Part shown: positions 1-7,588 of the stretch, in pieces
Position numbering within the stretch: position 1 is the stretch's first letter
How the letters are laid out: each line of letters begins with the position of its first letter
NCBI RefSeq assembly: GCF_001279525.1
Contig: NZ_LGDY01000100.1
Span: 62,001 to 126,000, forward strand
Length of the DNA stretch: 64,000 nucleotides
Reading direction: 5' to 3'
Source of the DNA: Nocardia sp. NRRL S-836
GTDB lineage: Bacteria; Actinomycetota; Actinomycetes; Mycobacteriales; Pseudonocardiaceae
Program-made: the position numbers and the translations under genes
The notes under the pieces: generated by a model
The model's database searches: none
What the model was told of the DNA's origin: nothing
Seen by the model: the letters and a program-made list of their open reading frames with translations, nothing else

Positions 1-275
1 ACGAGGCGTGGCGGCGCGGAAAAGCCACCCGGCTCAACGACATCCGCGACTACGTGTCGCTGCACGGCCGGTTCGAGCTCGGCGAGGACGGCGGTGACCG
101 GGCGGTGCTGTTCGCGCCGGTCGGCGAGCACCGGGTGCGGGTGGAGTGCGACCGGGCGAGCCTGCGCGACACGATGCCGCCGGGCCAGTTCAACGCCCGC
201 TGCCTGGGCAAGGTGCAGTCGTGGAACGCCGAGGCCGGCGAGATCGTCGTGCTGCCGGTGGCCGTTTTCCAGTAG
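1..275 (+). CDS. C-terminal part of an unknown protein (cut by window edge)
   Basis: The reading frame is open from base 3 to the TAG at 273-275, giving about 90 residues with strong third-position GC. The start lies outside the window, so the internal GTG at 54 is unlikely to be the true start. The visible part is charged and beta-rich, with the ending GEIVVLPVAVFQ, and has no membrane segment. I do not recognise the family. It ends 22 bases before the exonuclease gene on the same strand, so the two may be co-transcribed. Confidence 0.55.
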   Translation, partial: EAWRRGKATRLNDIRDYVSLHGRFELGEDGGDRAVLFAPVGEHRVRVECDRASLRDTMPPGQFNARCLGKVQSWNAEAGEIVVLPVAVFQ

Positions 276-297
276 ACAGGGCAGGGACGATCAACCT

Positions 298-840
298 GTG
301 ATCGCACTGGACCACGTGCTGGTCGTCGACATCGAGTCGACCTGCTGGGAAGGATCGCCGCCGGGCGGTCAGGTGTCGGAGATCATCGAGATCGGGGTGT
401 GCCCGCTGGAGGTGAGCACGGGAAAACGGGGTGAGCGGCGCAGCGTCCTGGTGCGGCCCACGAGATCGGCGGTGAGCCAGTTCTGCACCCGGCTGACGAC
501 GCTGACCGCCGCGCAGGTGGCGGCCGGTGTCTCGTTCGCCGAGGCGTGCGCGCTGCTGCGCGAGGAGTACCGGTCCGCCGACCGCGTCTGGGCCTCCTAC
601 GGCGAGTACGACCGCAAGATGTTCGAACGGCAGTGCGCCGATTTCGGGGTGAGGTACCCGTTCGGGCAGCGGCACATCAACGTCAAGACGCTGTTCGCGT
701 TGACGCACGCGCTGCCCGGGGAGGTCGGGATGGCCGAGGCGCTGCGGATCGCCGGGCGGAAGCTCGACGGCACGCACCACCGCGGCCACGACGACGCCCA
801 CAACATCGCGGGCTTGCTGGCCGGACTGCTCAGAAGGTGA
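298..840 (+). CDS. 3'-5' exonuclease, DEDDh family (RNase T/DnaQ-like)
   Basis: This 180-aa protein looks like a single stand-alone DEDDh exonuclease domain that removes nucleotides from 3' ends of DNA or RNA in the cytoplasm. Motif ExoI is visible near the N-terminus as VVDIEST, ExoII as SYGEYDRKMF in the middle, and ExoIII near the C-terminus as HRGHDDAHN, so all four acidic residues and the catalytic His are present. The GTG at 298 is chosen because it begins just before the first beta strand and follows a GGGACG-type ribosome site. An upstream GTG in the same frame would add residues that overlap the preceding gene. Substrate (DNA or RNA) cannot be told. The last 11 bases overlap the convergent DUF2855 gene. 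Confidence 0.85.
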   Translation: MIALDHVLVVDIESTCWEGSPPGGQVSEIIEIGVCPLEVSTGKRGERRSVLVRPTRSAVSQFCTRLTTLTAAQVAAGVSFAEACALLREEYRSADRVWASYGEYDRKMFERQCADFGVRYPFGQRHINVKTLFALTHALPGEVGMAEALRIAGRKLDGTHHRGHDDAHNIAGLLAGLLRR

Positions 841-1885
841 TCACGTCGGCCGTGTCGGGGCTGGTCTCGCCCCGCAGCACGGCCTGCCACACCTCGACCA
901 GCGCGTCCGGCCCGCTGTGCGGTGCCACGGCGACCCACTCGCCCGCCCGGGCGGTGAAACCGCGCCACGCCGTGCCGAAGCGTTCGGCCAGGCCGTCCTG
1001 GCCCCAGTCGGCCGTGCGCTTGCGCAGCTGCTCCGGTGCGAAGAAGAACTCGGAACGCGGGTCCGCCGAGGCGGCCTGGTGGGTGAGGCCGATCGAGATG
1101 TCCTTGACCAGCTGATCTCCCAGCCGGTCGTGCAGCGCGGAACGGAGCTCCGCCGAGCCGCTGAAATCCAGGTACGCGCTCGGTTCCACGTCCACGTCGG
1201 CGCCGTACGGGAGCACCGCGTCGTAGAGGCCCAGTCCCCCGGTGAACTCCACGTTGCGCGGCGAGGTGAGGCCCACCAGCCGGACCCCGCGGCCCCGCAG
1301 GCACTGTGCGGTGCCGAACGCGGTCTTGCTGGAGGCGGAGGAGATCACGACCGTGCGCGCGCCGTGGAAGTCGTTGTCCACGAGCTGGTCGGCCAGCAGG
1401 AACGACGTGAAGAACAGCGGCCGGTACAGCACCTGCAGGTCCTCCAGCCGCGGGTCGTACGCCGGGTCGCTGGTCGTGACCAGGTAGCTGTTGTACACGG
1501 CCGGCAGTTCGGCGCGGTGCTCGCTCGCGTCGGCGAAACCCGCCGGCGTCAGCCTGGCGCGCATGACGAGGTGGCTCGCCATCGGCAGGTAGCCGTAGAC
1601 CCGCGTGCCGACCGGCAGTGAGTCCAAAGTGGAATCAACGACGTCCGCGAAACCCCACAGGGGGATGACACCGCGGTTTTCCGCGGCGGTGGGGAAGAAG
1701 CGCCAGTAGCCGATTCGGTCACCGATCACGCCGTAGGTGACGTTGTTGGCGGTGAGGCCGACGCGGTCCACGCGCAGCAGCACCTCGCAGTCGGACAGGT
1801 CGGTCGAGGCGGGCAGCTCGTCGTGCAGCACTTCGGTTTTGCCGAGGTCGTCGCGGTCGACGACGACGGTCCAGCGACTGATCAT
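830..1885 (-). CDS. DUF2855 family protein
   Basis: This 351-aa protein matches the actinobacterial and proteobacterial DUF2855 family in length and layout. The N-terminal half resembles the GroES-like half of medium-chain dehydrogenases (LTANNVTYGVIGD, then GFADVV). The second half contains a Rossmann-like stretch with VVISSASSKTAFGTAQ, where a nucleotide could bind. No catalytic zinc ligands are obvious. Function is not established for the family. The ATG at 1885 is preceded by AAGGAGAAA. The gene is divergent from the TetR gene with under 40 bases between starts, so the TetR protein may control it. Confidence 0.8.
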   Translation of the reverse strand: MISRWTVVVDRDDLGKTEVLHDELPASTDLSDCEVLLRVDRVGLTANNVTYGVIGDRIGYWRFFPTAAENRGVIPLWGFADVVDSTLDSLPVGTRVYGYLPMASHLVMRARLTPAGFADASEHRAELPAVYNSYLVTTSDPAYDPRLEDLQVLYRPLFFTSFLLADQLVDNDFHGARTVVISSASSKTAFGTAQCLRGRGVRLVGLTSPRNVEFTGGLGLYDAVLPYGADVDVEPSAYLDFSGSAELRSALHDRLGDQLVKDISIGLTHQAASADPRSEFFFAPEQLRKRTADWGQDGLAERFGTAWRGFTARAGEWVAVAPHSGPDALVEVWQAVLRGETSPDTADVITF

Positions 1886-1923
1886 TGCCTGGTTTCTCCT
1901 TGGTCGGGAGGTACGCTCCGGTC

Positions 1924-2493
1924 GTGACCGTGCCTGAAAGACTGATCGACGCCGCTACCCGCCTGTTCGCGGACAAGGGGTACGAGCGGGTCGCCGTGCA
2001 GGAGATCGTGGAACGCGCCGGTGTCACCAAAGGCGCCATGTACCACTACTTCGGGTCGAAGGACGACCTGCTGCACGAGATCTACGGGCGGTTGCTGCGC
2101 TTGCAGACCGAACACCTGGAGAAGATCGCCGCGGCCGACGGGCCGGTCACCACGCGGCTGCGCGAGGCCGCGGTCGACGTCATCGTCACGAGCATCGAGG
2201 ACTTCGACGCCGCCAAGGTGTTCTTCCGCTCGATGAACCACCTCCCTGCCGAGAAGCAGAAGGAGGTGCGGGCGCAGCGGCGCCACTACCACGAGCGGTT
2301 CCGCGGCCTGATCGAGGAGGGGCAGCGCGACGGGTCGTTCCGCGCGGACGTGCCGGCCGACGTCGCCACCTACTACTTCTTCGGGTCGCTGCACCAGCTG
2401 GGCACGTGGTACCGCCCGGACGGGGACATCCCGGCCGGGCGGCTGGCGGAGCACTACGCCGATCTGCTGATCCACTCGATCACGGCACGATGA
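1924..2493 (+). CDS. TetR-family transcriptional regulator
   Basis: This 189-aa protein has a TetR N-terminal helix-turn-helix: ERLIDAATRLFADKGYE, then VQEIVERAGVTKGAMYHYFG, the hallmark recognition helix with KGAMYHYF. The C-terminal ligand-binding part is all helical and not assignable to a ligand. The GTG at 1924 is preferred because GGGAGG lies about 14 bases upstream; an in-frame ATG at 1885 would overlap the divergent gene start. Nearby genes (MaoC, two SDRs, one MDR) and two operator-like inverted repeats near 3718 and 3784 suggest control of acyl or steroid catabolism. The final 14 bases overlap the convergent MaoC gene. Confidence 0.88.
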   Translation: MTVPERLIDAATRLFADKGYERVAVQEIVERAGVTKGAMYHYFGSKDDLLHEIYGRLLRLQTEHLEKIAAADGPVTTRLREAAVDVIVTSIEDFDAAKVFFRSMNHLPAEKQKEVRAQRRHYHERFRGLIEEGQRDGSFRADVPADVATYYFFGSLHQLGTWYRPDGDIPAGRLAEHYADLLIHSITAR

Positions 2494-2932
2494 CGCTGAC
2501 GATCTCCGCGACGCACGCGGGCTTGTCGCCGCCCTCGATCTCGACGACGACCTTCGTGACGAGCTGCTTGCCCAGTGCGATGTCGGAGACGTCCAGCAGC
2601 TCCACGCCCGCGCGCACCCGCGCGCCCACGAGCACGGGCTGCGGGAACCGGACCTTGTTGCTGCCGTAGTTCACGCCCATCTTGATGTTCTTGACGGTGT
2701 AGATGTCGCGCACCAGGTACGGCACCAGCGACAACGTCAGGTAGCCGTGCGCGACCGGTCCGCCGAACGGGCCCTGCTGCGCCTTCTCGACGTCGATGTG
2801 GATCCACTGGTGGTCCAGCGTCGCGTCGGCGAACAGGTTGACCTGCTCCTGGGTGACCTCGTGCCACTCGCCGAACCCGAGGTGCTCGCCCTTGGCGGCG
2901 ATCAGCTCGTCGATGTCCTCGAACGTGCGCAT
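2480..2932 (-). CDS. MaoC-like (R)-specific enoyl-CoA hydratase
   Basis: This 150-aa hot-dog fold protein belongs to the MaoC dehydratase family, which adds water to trans-2-enoyl-CoA. The hydratase signature is visible at residues about 35-65: ATLDHQWIHID followed by GPFGGPVAHGYLTLSL, giving the catalytic Asp and His of the (R)-hydratase motif. The start is the ATG at 2932, right after the SDR stop with an 11-base gap, so the two genes form an operon in the order reductase then hydratase. Such pairs act in fatty-acid or polyhydroxyalkanoate-type beta-oxidation side reactions. The true substrate chain is unknown. Confidence 0.88.
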   Translation of the reverse strand: MRTFEDIDELIAAKGEHLGFGEWHEVTQEQVNLFADATLDHQWIHIDVEKAQQGPFGGPVAHGYLTLSLVPYLVRDIYTVKNIKMGVNYGSNKVRFPQPVLVGARVRAGVELLDVSDIALGKQLVTKVVVEIEGGDKPACVAEIVSVIVP

Positions 2933-2943
2933 GGTGGCTGCCC

Positions 2944-3696
2944 TCAGTCCTTCGGTCCGCCGGCGACGTAGATGACCTGGCCGGACACGAAGCCGGCGCC
3001 CTCGCTGACGAGGAACGACGCGGTGTGCGCGATGTCCTCCGGCTGCCCGACGCGCGCGACCGGGATCGCCTGCGCCGCACCGTTGACGAGGTCCTCGAAC
3101 GAGATCTTCATGCGCTCGGCGGTCGCCTTGGTCATCTCGGTGGCGATGAAACCGGGCGCGATCGCGTTGACCGTGACGCCGAACTTGCCGAGCTCGATCG
3201 CGAGCGTCTTGGTGAAGCCCTGCAGACCGGCCTTGGCGGCGGAGTAGTTGGCCTGGCCGCGGTTGCCCAGCGCGCTGGTGGAGCTGAGGTTGACGATGCG
3301 GCCGAAGCCTTCCTTCGTCTGGTGCGCCTGCACGGCCTTGCTCATCAGGAACGCGCCGCGCAGGTGCACGTTCATGACCGTGTCCCAGTCGCTCGCGGAC
3401 ATCTTGAACAGCAGGTTGTCCCGCAGCACGCCGGCGTTGTTGATGAGCACGGTCGGCGCGCCGAGCGCCTCGGCGACCTTGGCGACCGCGGCGTTGACCT
3501 GCTCCTCGTCGGAGACGTCGACCTTGAGGCCGATGGCGCGCCCACCGCTCGCGACGATCTTGTCGGCGCCGTCGAGCACACCCTGCTCGTCGAGGTCGAG
3601 CAACGCGACGGCCAGGCCGTCCGCGGCGAGACGCTGCGCGACGGCGGCACCGATGCCACGCGCCGCGCCGGTGACGATGGCAACCCTGTCGGCCAC
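2944..3696 (-). CDS. SDR-family 3-oxoacyl reductase (FabG-like)
   Basis: This 250-aa classical short-chain dehydrogenase has the cofactor motif TGAARGIG at residues about 9-16, the structural NNAG motif near residue 90, and the catalytic set Ser, Tyr and Lys within NLSSTSALGNRGQANYSAAK. The C-terminal VSGQVIYVAGG is typical of FabG-type 3-oxoacyl-ACP/CoA reductases. It is the first gene of a two-gene operon with the MaoC hydratase. A CCTCC on the plus strand just past 3696 gives an AGGAGG-like ribosome site. An inverted repeat at 3718-3733 lies directly upstream and probably binds a TetR-type repressor. Confidence 0.9.
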   Translation of the reverse strand: MADRVAIVTGAARGIGAAVAQRLAADGLAVALLDLDEQGVLDGADKIVASGGRAIGLKVDVSDEEQVNAAVAKVAEALGAPTVLINNAGVLRDNLLFKMSASDWDTVMNVHLRGAFLMSKAVQAHQTKEGFGRIVNLSSTSALGNRGQANYSAAKAGLQGFTKTLAIELGKFGVTVNAIAPGFIATEMTKATAERMKISFEDLVNGAAQAIPVARVGQPEDIAHTASFLVSEGAGFVSGQVIYVAGGPKD

Positions 3697-3717
3697 GGGT
3701 CCTCCTTGAATTGTGGG

Positions 3718-3733
3718 CTAAGCAAGCGCTTAG
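3718..3733. promoter_or_regulatory. Operator-like inverted repeat CTAAGC-N4-GCTTAG
   Basis: The sequence CTAAGCAAGCGCTTAG has 6-base arms. It lies 22 bases upstream of the SDR/MaoC start. Actinobacterial TetR regulators of lipid and steroid catabolism often bind sites of the form AAGCnnnCGCTT-like repeats, so this is a likely operator. The regulator is not proven. Confidence 0.45.
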
Positions 3734-3783
3734 TAACGTACCCATCAGTCAGCTTGACGTCCAGCGCTGTCCGGACGACCATA

Positions 3784-3795
3784 CCGACTGGTCGG
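3784..3795. promoter_or_regulatory. Operator-like inverted repeat CCGAC-TG-GTCGG
   Basis: A short perfect inverted repeat sits inside ATACCGACTGGTCGGAAT, 29 bases before the start of the plus-strand SDR gene. The shape ACCGAC-N2-GTCGG is common among actinobacterial TetR operators. It could serve the plus-strand SDR/MDR operon. Confidence 0.45.
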
Positions 3796-3823
3796 AATGT
3801 GGCAATTCGAGGAGGCAGGTGCC

Positions 3824-4618
3824 GTGGCACTCACCGGCAAGGTCGCGCTCATCACCGGCGGATCCAACGGCATCGGCGCCGCGTCGGCCCGCCGGTTGGC
3901 TTCGCTCGACGTCCGCGTCGTCGTCGCCGACGTGGACGTCGACCAGGGCAAGCTCGTCGCCGACGAGATCGGCGGCGTGTTCGTGCGCTGCGACGTCACC
4001 CAGCCCTCCGACTCCGCCGACGCCGTCGCCGCGGCCGTGTCGTCGTTCGGCGGCCTCGACATCGCGTTCCTGAACGCCGGGATCGGCACCGGTTGCTCGC
4101 TGGGCGACGACTTCGACGTCGACGTGTACCGGCGCGCGATGGCCATCAACCTCGACGGCGTCGTCTACGGCGTGCACGCCGCGTTGCCGTCCGTGCGCGC
4201 GTCGGGCGGCCAGATCATCGCCACCGCGTCGATGGCCGGTCTCATGCCGATGCCGGGCGACCCCGTCTACGGCGCGAACAAGGCCGCCGTAGTCGGTCTC
4301 GTGCGTTCGCTGGCGGGCGCGTACCCCGACGTGCGCGTGAACGCCCTGTGCCCCGCGTTTGCCGACACCAACATCATCACGCCGCTGCGCTCGACGCTGG
4401 AGGACATCGGCATGCCGATCCTGCCGGTGTCGGCCGTGGTGGACACCTTCATGTCCATTGTGGAGGGTTCAGGCACCGGCGAGGCGTGGTTCGTGCAGTC
4501 CGGCCGGCCCTCCGAGCCGTTCGGCTTCCGCAACCCGCCCGGCCCGCGCAACGCCGACGGCTCCCGCCTCGAAGCCGCCCGCAAGGACCCCGTTTCCCTC
4601 GCGCTCAAGGAGAACTGA
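3824..4618 (+). CDS. SDR-family oxidoreductase
   Basis: This 264-aa short-chain dehydrogenase has TGGSNGIG near residue 12 for NAD(P) binding, NAG within FLNAGIG near residue 80, and the active-site Ser/Tyr/Lys arranged as ATASMAGLMPMPGDPVYGANK. The GTG at 3824 is chosen because GAGGAGG lies about nine bases upstream; an in-frame ATG at 3797 would put the ribosome site inside the gene. It is followed after two bases by the MDR gene, so the two are an operon. Substrate is unknown; the neighbours point to oxidation of a hydroxyacyl or alcohol intermediate. Confidence 0.87.
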   Translation: MALTGKVALITGGSNGIGAASARRLASLDVRVVVADVDVDQGKLVADEIGGVFVRCDVTQPSDSADAVAAAVSSFGGLDIAFLNAGIGTGCSLGDDFDVDVYRRAMAINLDGVVYGVHAALPSVRASGGQIIATASMAGLMPMPGDPVYGANKAAVVGLVRSLAGAYPDVRVNALCPAFADTNIITPLRSTLEDIGMPILPVSAVVDTFMSIVEGSGTGEAWFVQSGRPSEPFGFRNPPGPRNADGSRLEAARKDPVSLALKEN

Positions 4619-4620
4619 TC

Positions 4621-5592
4621 GTGCGTGCCATCCAGATCACCGAGTTCGGCGGGCCCGAGGTGCTCCAGCAGGTGGAGCTCCCCGACCCTGTTGCGGGTGA
4701 GGGCGAGGTGCTGATCACCGTCTCACGCGCGGGCCTGAACTACGCCGACACGCACCAGGCCGAGAACTCCTACCTGGCGAAGATGTCCCTGCCGCTGGTC
4801 CCCGGCGGCGAGGTCGTCGGGACCACTCCGGACGGTCGCAGGGTCGTGGCGCTGACGAAGAACTCCGGCGGCTACGCCGAAAAAGCCGTCGCGCCCGCGC
4901 TGACGACGTTCGACGTGCCCGACGGCGTCGACGACCTGACCGCCCTCTCGCTGATCGTGCAGGGCGCCACCGCGTGGCTGCTGCTGCGCAAGTCCACCCA
5001 CATGGAACCCGGCGAGTCCGTCGTCGTGCACGCCGCCGCGGGCGGCGTGGGCACGATCGCGGTGCAGCTGGCCAAACTCTGGGGCGCCGGCCGCGTGATC
5101 GCCACCGCCTCCTCGGACGACAAGCGCAACCTGGCCCTCGACCTCGGCGCCGACGTGGCCATCGACTCCCGCTCCGCGGACATGACGGCCGCACTGATCG
5201 AGGCGAACAACGGCCGGCGCGTCGACGTCGTCCTGGACATGACGGGTGGTGCGACCACTGACCAGTCGCTGGTGGCGCTGGCTCCGTTCGGCCGTCTTGC
5301 GTTCTACGGCATGGCCTCGCGCGAAAGGCCGAAGCCGGTCGACCTCGGAGCCCTGCTCGTGCACTCCACGACCGTTGCGGGTATGTGGCTGCCTCACGCG
5401 CTGAAGGTGCTCGATGCGGAACACGGCACGCTGGCACACCGGGCGATGGCGGAGCTGTTCCAGCTCGTCGTCGACGGCAAGCTGAAGGCCGTTCCCGGTG
5501 GCGAGTACGGGCTGGGGGAGGTCCGGCAGGCCCACGAGGACCTCCGCTCCCGGCGGACGGCGGGCAAGCTGCTGCTGGACCCGTCGCGGTAG
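4621..5592 (+). CDS. Zinc-independent MDR oxidoreductase (quinone oxidoreductase-like)
   Basis: This 323-aa medium-chain dehydrogenase/reductase resembles NADPH:quinone reductase. The N-terminal GroES-like part carries GLNYADTHQA and PLVPGGEVVG, and the Rossmann part carries HAAAGGVGTIAVQLAK, the usual nucleotide-binding motif. The structural and catalytic zinc ligands of alcohol dehydrogenases are absent, as in QOR. The GTG at 4621 follows the SDR stop by two bases, showing translational coupling. It probably reduces an enone or acts in the same pathway as the SDR; the exact substrate is not visible. Confidence 0.87.
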   Translation: MRAIQITEFGGPEVLQQVELPDPVAGEGEVLITVSRAGLNYADTHQAENSYLAKMSLPLVPGGEVVGTTPDGRRVVALTKNSGGYAEKAVAPALTTFDVPDGVDDLTALSLIVQGATAWLLLRKSTHMEPGESVVVHAAAGGVGTIAVQLAKLWGAGRVIATASSDDKRNLALDLGADVAIDSRSADMTAALIEANNGRRVDVVLDMTGGATTDQSLVALAPFGRLAFYGMASRERPKPVDLGALLVHSTTVAGMWLPHALKVLDAEHGTLAHRAMAELFQLVVDGKLKAVPGGEYGLGEVRQAHEDLRSRRTAGKLLLDPSR

Positions 5593-5597
5593 ACGCC

Positions 5598-5660
5598 GGC
5601 TGGTCGTTGGGCGCTGGCTGGTCGTTGGGCGCTGGCTGGTCGTGAGGCGTCGGCTGGTTG
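5598..5660 (+). repeat. Degenerate 18-bp tandem repeat
   Basis: The unit GGCTGGTCGTTGGGCGCT occurs twice exactly (5598-5615 and 5616-5633), followed by two decayed copies that begin GGCTGGTCGTGAGG and GGCTGGTTGTGAGG. It starts six bases after the MDR stop codon. No protein use is credible in any frame. Confidence 0.7.
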
Positions 5661-6121
5661 TGAGGAGGGAGCGGTTCGCTTGGGCGGGCTGCTCCTTCTT
5701 TCGTTGGTGGGGTGGGTGCGGCAGGTTCGCCTTCCTGTCCGGCTCTCGGTTCGGCTCCTGGTCTGGCTCCTCGATCGGCACGGTGAGCACTGGTCCCCAG
5801 CGGGATGGTGCTGTCCGGTCACCGACGTCGGCCGCTGCCCCCCGCGTTTCCTGATTGCGGGCGCGGGAGACCGTGGCAACCGGACGTGAAGGAGACGCGG
5901 CCGGACGCGGATCCGGACAAGGTTCACCTGTCCGGGTGACGCGGCCTCTCGCAACGGGCGCGTGACCTGCGGCCCGCGAGCTGCGTGGACCATCGACCCG
6001 GTACGCGGCGAGGCACCCTCGCGGGCCTCGGTCGCCGGCCTCGCAGTCTGTCGGATCCTGGACAGTCGCCTCTCGACGTCTATCGGCATTTTGTGAGGGT
6101 TGAGTGTGGGGTGGTTCTGGC
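5661..6121. other. Non-coding stretch
   Basis: No frame here shows a start with a ribosome site or recognisable protein. The longer open frames give Arg/Gly-rich products typical of high-GC shadow frames. I see no tRNA, repeat or clear promoter. Confidence 0.5.
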
Positions 6122-6481
6122 CTACACGCTTCTGAGTCCGTTGATCTGAGGATCGAAGCAAACGAGCCCCATCGATGTGGCGAGCTGCGCCGCGAACGCC
6201 GAAGCCTCGTCCGCCATGCTGTAGCGCATCGGGAAGTAGATCAGCGGGCCTCTTGCCTCCCCGATGAGTGGGCTTGTCGACCAGGGTGAGGTGTCGTCGT
6301 CGTCCTCGCTCAGGTCTGGCCAACGATCCAGCAGCGCAGCGACGTACTTTGTGATCAGCGGCGTCGGAGCGTTTTTGGCGTCGGAGTCGGCGTAGCGCTC
6401 GTACAAGTCATCGAGCATCGTTCGGGCGGCTGTGTCGTCCGCGGGACGAGCGCCCTCCCACACGGCGAGGTCGTAGGACAT
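6122..6481 (-). CDS. Small hypothetical protein (MSYDLAVWEG type)
   Basis: This 119-aa acidic protein starts MSYDLAVWEGARPADD and ends FDPQINGLRSV. Similar proteins of this opening are frequent single-copy or multi-copy hypotheticals in actinomycetes, often near mobile or toxin-immunity loci. The ATG at 6481 is chosen over an in-frame ATG seven codons earlier because the family opening begins there. No signal peptide, membrane segment or known catalytic motif is visible. The surrounding gaps on both sides suggest a single-gene unit. Confidence 0.6.
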   Translation of the reverse strand: MSYDLAVWEGARPADDTAARTMLDDLYERYADSDAKNAPTPLITKYVAALLDRWPDLSEDDDDTSPWSTSPLIGEARGPLIYFPMRYSMADEASAFAAQLATSMGLVCFDPQINGLRSV

Positions 6482-6715
6482 GCCGCCAGAGTGACACGAC
6501 ACCCTGACGAATCTGCCCGTTCGCGCGGCCTGACTTGTTGAGGACCTGGATGTCGGCGGCCTGGCCGTCGCCCGGCGCCTGGCGGCGGACTGCCCGATCC
6601 GGCAAGGCGGCGCAGCCGTCGCGGTGGTCGAGCGCCGTGCCCGGCCAGTCCGTGGTGATACCTATACGGGTCCCGCGGTCCAGCCCGAGGCCGGATCCGC
6701 GGGCGAAAACGCCGA

Positions 6716-6746
6716 AGGGGCGGCCCGCGCCAGGCGGACCGCCCCT
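6716..6746 (-). terminator. GC-rich hairpin downstream of the PKA-repeat gene
   Basis: Arms AGGGGCGG (6716-6723) and CCGCCCCT (6739-6746) flank a 15-base loop. The hairpin lies 17 bases past the stop of the minus-strand gene at 6763. There is no long U tract, which is usual in actinomycetes. Confidence 0.5.
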
Positions 6747-6762
6747 CGACCGTGCTGCGGCT

Positions 6763-7272
6763 CTACTCGGAGAGCTCGGCCAGCTGGGCCTTCACCCGAG
6801 CGAGCTCCGCCTCGAGCTCCTCCATGCGGGTGCGGTGCTGGTCACGCGCCGCTTCGAGCACCGACTCGATGCCCTCGGCGATGTCCGTGTGCAGCTCCTT
6901 GGCCGCCTTGGCGACCGCGATGGCGGGGATGACGAGGCCCGACACGACGCGCTGCGTGCCGTGGACCAGGTCGGCCTGCCACTCGCCCTCGGCAGTGCCG
7001 GTCACCGTGAGCGTCAGCTCCACGGTGCGCGTCTTCTTCGCCGTGCTCTTGGGACGGCCGGCCTTCGGCTTCTCAGCCTTGGGGGCCTCAGCCTTCGGAG
7101 CCTCGACCTTCGGCGCCTCAGCCTTCGGAGCCTCGACCTTCGGAGCCTCTGCGGGCTTGGGCGCCTCTGCGGGCGTGGGCGCCTCGACGAGCTTCGGGGC
7201 GTCGGCCTCGGGGGTCGTCGTTCCCACGACGGTCTCCTCGACTGCCTTCACCTCGGTGAGCGTGTCCGACAC
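6763..7272 (-). CDS. Pro/Ala/Lys-repeat protein with C-terminal coiled coil
   Basis: This 169-aa protein has three parts. Residues about 1-30 are acidic. Residues about 35-75 are an imperfect EAPKAEAPKVEAPKA repeat followed by GRPKSTAKKTRT, a basic linker like those in histone-H1-like bacterial proteins. Residues about 80-169 form a beta segment and then a heptad-rich coiled coil ending MEELEAELARVKAQLAELSE. The GTG at 7272 is chosen because AGAGGAAA lies about 10 bases upstream; an earlier ATG in frame gives an unlikely N-terminus. It could bind nucleic acid or act as a structural coil. No family is recognised with certainty. Confidence 0.65.
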   Translation of the reverse strand: MSDTLTEVKAVEETVVGTTTPEADAPKLVEAPTPAEAPKPAEAPKVEAPKAEAPKVEAPKAEAPKAEKPKAGRPKSTAKKTRTVELTLTVTGTAEGEWQADLVHGTQRVVSGLVIPAIAVAKAAKELHTDIAEGIESVLEAARDQHRTRMEELEAELARVKAQLAELSE

Positions 7273-7366
7273 GATCAGGTTTCCTCTCTGCGCAACGACG
7301 TGACCCCGCGCACAATCGTAGAACACATGTTCGATCAAGCGAGCGGGGGGTCAGCGCAGAGCCTAG

Positions 7367-7588
7367 TCAGTACGGCGGGAGCTGCACGCGCCACTGCCGT
7401 TCCACGTCGATGACACCGCGCACGGCGAGCAGCGTGGGGATGGCGCGCACCTCGACGGTGCCGGTGACGACTCCCAGCGCGTCCAGGACCGTGTCGACGA
7501 CCAGGCCGGCCTCCCGCAGGTCGTCGAGGACCTGCGGGAGGCTGCCTTCGGCCACGGAGACCATCACCTGGTCGACCGCGCCCGTCAT
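7367..7588 (-). CDS. Small protein coupled to the subtilase (possible stand-alone I9-like domain)
   Basis: This 73-aa protein starts MTGAVDQVMVSVAEGS and ends ERQWRVQLPPY. The alternation of two helices with strands, plus the pattern VLDDLREAGLVVDTVL and IPTLLAVRGVIDVE, resembles the ferredoxin-like fold of subtilase propeptides (inhibitor I9). Its ATG overlaps the subtilase stop by four bases (ATGA), so it is translated with the enzyme. Homologous small ORFs are sometimes labelled ketohydroxyglutarate aldolase, a label I see no support for. A role as a trans-acting chaperone or inhibitor of the protease is inference. Confidence 0.6.
   Translation of the reverse strand: MTGAVDQVMVSVAEGSLPQVLDDLREAGLVVDTVLDALGVVTGTVEVRAIPTLLAVRGVIDVERQWRVQLPPY

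Noticed and set aside
3025..5592. 855-aa plus-strand open frame
   Set aside because: Only its last 323 codons (from 4621) are the real MDR gene; the rest is antisense to or out of frame with the SDR genes.
5394..6323. Long minus-strand open frame across the MDR gene end and the gap
   Set aside because: Arg-rich shadow frame opposite a real gene, no ribosome site, no family match.
6550..6640. FAD-oxidoreductase-like words (GGLAVARRLA, AVAVVERR)
   Set aside because: Too short, no start, and the pattern is frequent by chance in high-GC frames.
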